A DNA stretch of 36,056 nt from Acetobacteraceae bacterium (lineage in GTDB: Bacteria > Pseudomonadota > Alphaproteobacteria > Acetobacterales > Acetobacteraceae): the NCBI GenBank assembly GCA_022842185.1, contig JALHQB010000052.1, positions 1 through 36,056 of the forward strand, in the 5' to 3' direction. This document shows positions 32,344 to 36,056 of the stretch, one piece after another. The translations under genes were made by a program, and so were the position numbers. Below the pieces are notes generated by a model that had not been told where the DNA came from, made no database searches, and saw only the letters and a list, made by a program, of their open reading frames with translations. The stretch's first letter is position 1. Each line of letters starts with the position of its first letter.

Positions 32344-33267
32344 TCACTTGGACAGTTCGGCTTCCAGTTCCGGCATCAGCTTGAACAGGTCGCCCACCAG
32401 GCCGTAATCCGCGACCTGGAAGATCGGCGCTTCCTCGTCCTTGTTGATGGCGACGATGACCTTGCTGTCCTTCATGCCGGCCAGATGCTGGATGGCGCCG
32501 GAGATGCCGACGGCGATGTACAGTTCCGGTGCGACGATCTTGCCGGTCTGGCCGACCTGCATGTCGTTGGGCGCATACCCCGCATCGACCGCGGCGCGCG
32601 ATGCACCAACGGCGGCGCCGAGCTTGTCCGCGACCTTTTCGATGATGGCGAAGTTCTCGGAGGACGCCATGGCGCGCCCGCCGGAGATCACGATCCGCGC
32701 GGCCGTCAGTTCCGGCCGCTCGGACTTCACGATCTCCGCGCCCAGGAAGGTGGACAGGCCAGGGTCGGCGGCGGTCGGCGCGGCTTCGGTCGAGGCTGAA
32801 CCACCCTCGGCGGCGGCCGGGTCGAAGGACGCGGCGCGCACCGTGATGACCTTCTTCGCATCAGACGACTTCACCGTCGCCATCGCGTTGCCGGCATAGA
32901 TCGGCCGCACGAAGGTATCGGCATCCACGACGCCCGAGATGTCCGACAGGATCTGCACATCCAGCAGGGCGGCCACGCGCGGCATCACATTCTTGCCCGA
33001 GGCCGAAGCCGGCGCGAGCAGGTGAGAATACCCCGGCGCCATCGCCACCAGAAGGGCTGCCAGCGGTTCAGCCAGCACCGGCGCTTCCGCCCCGGTCAGC
33101 ACCTTCGCCACGCCGGCGATCTTTGCCGCGGCGGGCGCTGCCGCGGCGGCGCCTTCGCCCACCAGCAGCACATGCACGTCACCGAGCTGCGCCGCGGCCG
33201 CGACCGTGCTGCGCGTGGGCTGGGTGATGCCGCCATCCTTGTGGTCGGCGAGAACGAGAACCGCCAT
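32344..33267 (-). CDS. etfA: Electron transfer flavoprotein alpha subunit, 307 aa
   Basis: The N-terminal half (MAVLVLADHKDGG..., HLLAPASASGKNVMPRVAAL) is the ETF adenine-nucleotide-like fold. The C-terminal FAD-binding domain has ARIVISGGRAMASSENFAII, AVGASRAAVDAGYAPNDMQV, GQTGKIVAPELYIAVGISGA and IQHLAGMKDSKVIVAINKD, all standard. With EtfB it passes electrons from acyl-CoA and other dehydrogenases to ETF-quinone oxidoreductase. It starts 2 nt after the etfB stop. Confidence 0.97.
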   Translation of the reverse strand: MAVLVLADHKDGGITQPTRSTVAAAAQLGDVHVLLVGEGAAAAAPAAAKIAGVAKVLTGAEAPVLAEPLAALLVAMAPGYSHLLAPASASGKNVMPRVAALLDVQILSDISGVVDADTFVRPIYAGNAMATVKSSDAKKVITVRAASFDPAAAEGGSASTEAAPTAADPGLSTFLGAEIVKSERPELTAARIVISGGRAMASSENFAIIEKVADKLGAAVGASRAAVDAGYAPNDMQVGQTGKIVAPELYIAVGISGAIQHLAGMKDSKVIVAINKDEEAPIFQVADYGLVGDLFKLMPELEAELSK

Positions 33268-33269
33268 GG

Positions 33270-34019
33270 TCAGATCACCTTCGCTTCGGTGCGCAGCTTG
33301 TCCACCAGTTCGGCGACCGAGGCCACCTTCTTGCCCGCCACGCGCTTGGGCGGTTCCTCGACCTTCAGCACCGTCAGACGCGGCGTGACATCGACACCGA
33401 GGTCGGCCGGCTTCACCGTCTCGATCGGCTTCTTGCGCGCCTTCATGATGTTCGGCAGCGACGCATAGCGCGGTTCATTCAGGCGCAGGTCGGTGGTCAC
33501 GATCGCCGGCAGTTTCAGCGAGACCGTCTCGAGCCCGCCATCGACTTCGCGCGTGACCTTGAGCGCCTCGCCATCCTTCTCGATCTTGGACGCGAAGGTG
33601 CCCTGCGCCCAGCCGAGCAGTGCCGCCAGCATCTGGCCGGTGGCGTTCATGTCGTCGTCGATCGCCTGCTTGCCCAGGATGACCAGCGCGGGGCCTTCCT
33701 TGTCGGCGATCGCCTTCAGGATCTTGGCGACCGCGAGCGGTTCCAGCACCCCGTCATGTTCGACCAGGATGCCGCGATCGGCGCCCATGGCGAGCGCGGT
33801 GCGGATCTGTTCCTGCGCGGCGGACGGGCCGGCGGAGATCGCGATGATCTCGGTCGCCACGCCCTTTTCCTTGAGGCGCACGGCTTCCTCGACCGCGATC
33901 TCATCGAACGGGTTCATGGACATCTTGACGTTCGCCGTCTCGACGCCTGTGCCGTCCGCCTTGACGCGGACCTTCACGTTGTAATCGACCACCCGCTTGA
34001 CGGGGACGAGGACCTTCAT
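33270..34019 (-). CDS. etfB: Electron transfer flavoprotein beta subunit, 249 aa
   Basis: Begins MKVLVPVKRVVDYNVKVRVK and contains VKMSMNPFDEIAVEEAVRLK, LAMGADRGILVEHD and LGKQAIDDDMNATGQMLAAL, with the ETF-beta signature region VTREVDGGLETVSLKLPAIV followed by TTDLRLNEPRYASLPNIMKA. Full length. The beta subunit binds AMP and contains the recognition loop for partner dehydrogenases. First gene of the minus-strand etfBA operon. Confidence 0.97.
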   Translation of the reverse strand: MKVLVPVKRVVDYNVKVRVKADGTGVETANVKMSMNPFDEIAVEEAVRLKEKGVATEIIAISAGPSAAQEQIRTALAMGADRGILVEHDGVLEPLAVAKILKAIADKEGPALVILGKQAIDDDMNATGQMLAALLGWAQGTFASKIEKDGEALKVTREVDGGLETVSLKLPAIVTTDLRLNEPRYASLPNIMKARKKPIETVKPADLGVDVTPRLTVLKVEEPPKRVAGKKVASVAELVDKLRTEAKVI

Positions 34020-34080
34020 CGTTCGAACCGTGTGCCTTCTTGGATTGGGCGCGCATCGCGGTGGCCGCGCGCAGGGGCCG

Positions 34081-34102
34081 GAAAATACGGGGCGAACCCC
34101 GT
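34081..34102 (-). terminator. Tetraloop terminator downstream of the HIG1-like gene
   Basis: On the minus strand ACGGGG, loop TTCG and CCCCGT are followed by ATTTTC. It lies 19 nt past the stop of the small membrane-protein gene and before the etfB gene on the same strand. Confidence 0.6.
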
Positions 34103-34121
34103 CAGGGCAAGGTTTGACGCC

Positions 34122-34316
34122 TTATCGCTTCATCAGCAGCAACAGGATGGCAAACAGTGCCAGCGACAGGAACTGCAACCCGATGCGCCATCGCATCAAT
34201 TTGTTGGACCGCTGGGAATCGCCGCGGCCGCCCGCCATGCCCAGCACGCCGGCCAGCAACACACCCAGCGTCGCCAGCATCGAAATCCCGACCAGGATCG
34301 TGAGGATGGTGATCAT
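34122..34316 (-). CDS. HIG1-like twin-transmembrane small protein, 64 aa
   Basis: Two hydrophobic helices (about 2-26 and 45-62) flank a short basic loop with RSNKLMRWRIGLQ, the signature of bacterial HIG1_N/twin-TM proteins. Mitochondrial HIG1 relatives modulate cytochrome oxidase, and a respiratory role is suggested for bacterial versions but not established. It lies between the MFS gene and etfB on the same strand, with a terminator at its 3' side. Confidence 0.8.
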   Translation of the reverse strand: MITILTILVGISMLATLGVLLAGVLGMAGGRGDSQRSNKLMRWRIGLQFLSLALFAILLLLMKR

Positions 34317-34337
34317 GGACCCCTACCTAGACCCGTT

Positions 34338-35546
34338 TCACGTCTTCGCAACAGCCCTGCCGCCATGCACCAGCACGGCGCCGACCAGGGCGGTCATGGC
34401 GCAAAGGCCGAAACCGAGGCTGTAGCCCCCCGAAGCCTGCACCAGGGCCGAAAAGGTGGGTGGCCCCACCAGCATGCAGGCGCCGAACACGAAGCCGGCA
34501 GCGGCTGTCGTCGCGCCAACCTGGCCGTGGGGGGCGAGCCGGGCCGTCTCGGCCAGGAACACGCCGTTCCAGCCGATCGCGGTGGCCCCCATGGCCATGC
34601 CCGCCAGCGTCACGAACACGCCGGGCCACCCCGGGCCGGCGAGCAGCAACGCCAGCCCCGCCACCGCGGTGGCGAGACCCAGCCCGGTCAGCACCGGCCG
34701 CGCCCCGGTCCGATCCGCCAGCAGGCCCCAGCCAACTCGCCCGACCATCCCGGCGGCCTGTGCCAGGGCCAGGCGGAAGCCGGCTTCGGTCAGCGGCACG
34801 CCCAGGGCTTCGACCTGAAACACCACGAAAAAGGACGAAAAACAGAATTGTGAGACACCATACAGCGCCGACATCACCGTCAGGCGCCGCAGGACCGGGA
34901 CTTCCCGCAGGATCGCCAGGCTGCCGAGCGCCGCACCCCAGGCCGCGCGCAAGTTGCCAAGCCGGGCGGTGCGGTCCCGTTCGGCATCGAGCGGCCCGCG
35001 CAGCGGCTGCAAGACCACCGCCGCCACCACCAGGAGCCCCGCCACCGCCAGGATCCCGGCCCGCCAGCCATAGGCCTGGGCGATCACCGGCGTGACCGCG
35101 GCGATCAGCATCGCCCCCGCCGGCACGCCGCATTGCTTGAGGCTGAAGATCAACGACCGCCGGTTGGCCGGCGCCTTCTGCGCCAGAAGATGGCTGCCTG
35201 CCGGCGTGACCGGCCCATGGCCCAGCCCGCAGGCGAAGGCCGAAGCCACCAGCGCCACCGGATGGGCCAGGGCAGAGATCGCCACCGCCAACCCACAGAA
35301 CGCGAGGCCCGCCTGCAACACCCGGATGCCGCCATAGCGGCGGATGAAAGCCCCGGCGAGGGGCCCCGAAACCAATGCCCCCGCATAGACCAATGCGGTA
35401 TGGACCCCGGCCAATGCCGCAGGAATGCCAGCTTCGATGGCTATGGCCGGCGCCAGGACGGGGACGGCCAGGAATACGCCCATGCCCGCGAGATGAACGC
35501 CGAGCAGGGCAAACATCACGGTCCAGACGGAAGGGGAGTGTTTCAT
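34338..35546 (-). CDS. Major facilitator superfamily transporter, 402 aa
   Basis: Twelve predicted hydrophobic helices in two halves. The MFS A-type loop is seen as SGPLAGAFIRRYGGIRVLQA between helices 2 and 3, and the corresponding loop of the second half as MVGRVGWGLLADRTGARPVL. The start ATG at 35546 (MKHSPSVWTVMFALLGVHLA) gives a standard N-terminus; an in-frame extension to 35843 is Arg/Gly-rich and overlaps the divergent gene. Substrate unknown; the pattern fits the broad CynX/YbfB-like drug or organic-anion group. It ends 21 nt before the HIG1-like gene start and may form an operon with it. Confidence 0.88.
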   Translation of the reverse strand: MKHSPSVWTVMFALLGVHLAGMGVFLAVPVLAPAIAIEAGIPAALAGVHTALVYAGALVSGPLAGAFIRRYGGIRVLQAGLAFCGLAVAISALAHPVALVASAFACGLGHGPVTPAGSHLLAQKAPANRRSLIFSLKQCGVPAGAMLIAAVTPVIAQAYGWRAGILAVAGLLVVAAVVLQPLRGPLDAERDRTARLGNLRAAWGAALGSLAILREVPVLRRLTVMSALYGVSQFCFSSFFVVFQVEALGVPLTEAGFRLALAQAAGMVGRVGWGLLADRTGARPVLTGLGLATAVAGLALLLAGPGWPGVFVTLAGMAMGATAIGWNGVFLAETARLAPHGQVGATTAAAGFVFGACMLVGPPTFSALVQASGGYSLGFGLCAMTALVGAVLVHGGRAVAKT

Positions 35547-35636
35547 GCTGCGTTGCAATGCTGGACTGTGGGCGACAGATGGGCAACCGCTGGGCGCCGA
35601 CTTGACCGCGGCCACCGGTATGGGGTCCCTGCCGGC

Positions 35637-36056
35637 ATGAACGGCCTTCGTCGCACGCTCCTCACGATCCTGTGTGCCCTGATCCTGCTGCCATCGGGCT
35701 GGGTCCTGGCGCAATCCGTGCCGGTTGAGGAGCCCGAACCGCTGCCGGCCGTCGAGGCACCCGCCCCGCCACGAACCCCGCGCCCGGCTGCGCGACAGCC
35801 GACACCGCCACGCAATGCCGCGACGGCACCCGCCCATGCCCATCCGGCCACCCCGTCTGCCACCACGCCGGCACCGCCGACCGGCAGCGAGGCCGAACGC
35901 CTGCTCGGGCTGCTGCAGGACGACAATCGGCGGGCGGAACTGATCCGCACCTTGCAGGGGCTGTCGGCCGCCGGCGCGCTCGCACCGTCCCCCGGTGCAG
36001 CTGCTCCGGCTCCGGCCGGCGCCGCTGCACCGGCACCGGCTGCCGCGCCGGCCCCG
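35637..36056 (+). CDS. Probable mechanosensitive channel (MscS family) N-terminus, partial
   Basis: The open frame starts at the ATG 35637 and leaves the window after 140 codons. A signal peptide (MNGLRRTLLTILCALILLPS, cleavage near VLAQS) is followed by a Pro/Ala-rich linker and then SEAERLLGLLQDDNRRAELI and RTLQGLSAAGAL. That LLxxLxDDxRRaxlixtLq pattern is typical of the periplasmic N-terminal region of large alphaproteobacterial MscS-like proteins; a second Ala/Pro-rich tract follows. The channel domain is outside the window, so the identity is inferred from this motif only. It is divergent from the MFS gene with a 90-nt gap. Confidence 0.6.
   Translation, partial: MNGLRRTLLTILCALILLPSGWVLAQSVPVEEPEPLPAVEAPAPPRTPRPAARQPTPPRNAATAPAHAHPATPSATTPAPPTGSEAERLLGLLQDDNRRAELIRTLQGLSAAGALAPSPGAAAPAPAGAAAPAPAAAPAP

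Noticed and set aside
35740..36056. Low-complexity Pro/Ala tract as a possible repeat element
   Set aside because: It is in frame with a signal peptide and an MscS-type N-terminal motif, so it is best read as a protein linker.

Overview
The window reads as high-GC alphaproteobacterial chromosome, most likely Acetobacteraceae (Roseomonas and relatives). The evidence is the consistently GC-rich third positions, the type of conserved backbone genes (Bug/TctC receptors, ProX-type editing protein, thioredoxin-TPR protein, Lon N-terminal-like protein, Trm112, DUF971, DUF992, DUF6481, DUF3750, HIG1-like twin-TM protein) and the divergent oxyR/katG pair. This is inferred from gene content and style; no database search was run.

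Positions 1-14636 look like the right-hand part of an integrated element abutting the 3' end of a tRNA-Gly(GCC) gene (14637-14711, minus strand). On the left edge is a minus-strand replication/excision-like module: an AlpA-type HTH protein, a 74-residue protein and a RepB-primase/RepA-ATPase fusion that runs off the window, joined by 4-nt overlaps. A 437-residue protein with an internal duplication and a GFA-family protein lie upstream. A plus-strand module follows: DUF2924 protein, large serine recombinase and a 126-residue accessory protein, again with 4-nt overlaps. Next come a membrane-anchored pentapeptide-repeat protein, a solo Bug receptor and a frameshifted remnant of a second copy of the recombinase accessory gene.

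The most interesting segment is 9977-13368. A perfect palindrome abuts the start codon of a DUF6932-like protein carrying a nucleotidyltransferase-type GS...DxD motif. That gene overlaps an XRE-HTH/ImmA-IrrE metallopeptidase gene by 4 nt, and a beta-family (sce7725-like) protein gene follows 10 nt later. A sce7726-family protein with a PD-(D/E)XK-like motif is encoded convergently, overlapping the beta gene by 38 nt. This has the form of a toxin-antitoxin or anti-phage cassette. Between it and the tRNA lie a protein with an AT-hook-like motif and a zinc ribbon, and a non-coding stretch rich in inverted repeats.

From 14852 rightward the gene order looks like core chromosome: Bug receptor and ProX; thioredoxin/TPR (CnoX-like) and Lon-N protein; Trm112 and DUF971; a cold-shock protein; DUF6481 protein; a DUF3606-like small protein; a V4R-domain protein; a modABC operon with a ModE-type regulator as fourth gene and a ModE-type box just upstream of modA; katG divergent from oxyR, with a DUF3750 protein downstream of oxyR; a K+ channel with a C-terminal zinc ribbon and a 3-hydroxyisobutyrate-dehydrogenase-family enzyme; a DUF992 secreted protein; 3-hydroxybutyryl-CoA dehydrogenase downstream of etfBA, from which it is separated by a strong terminator; a HIG1-like small membrane protein; an MFS transporter; and the N-terminus of a probable mechanosensitive channel. 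Hairpins between converging genes mark several transcription-unit ends, and a diverged family of small palindromic repeats is present at 18.2 and 20.2-20.4 kb.
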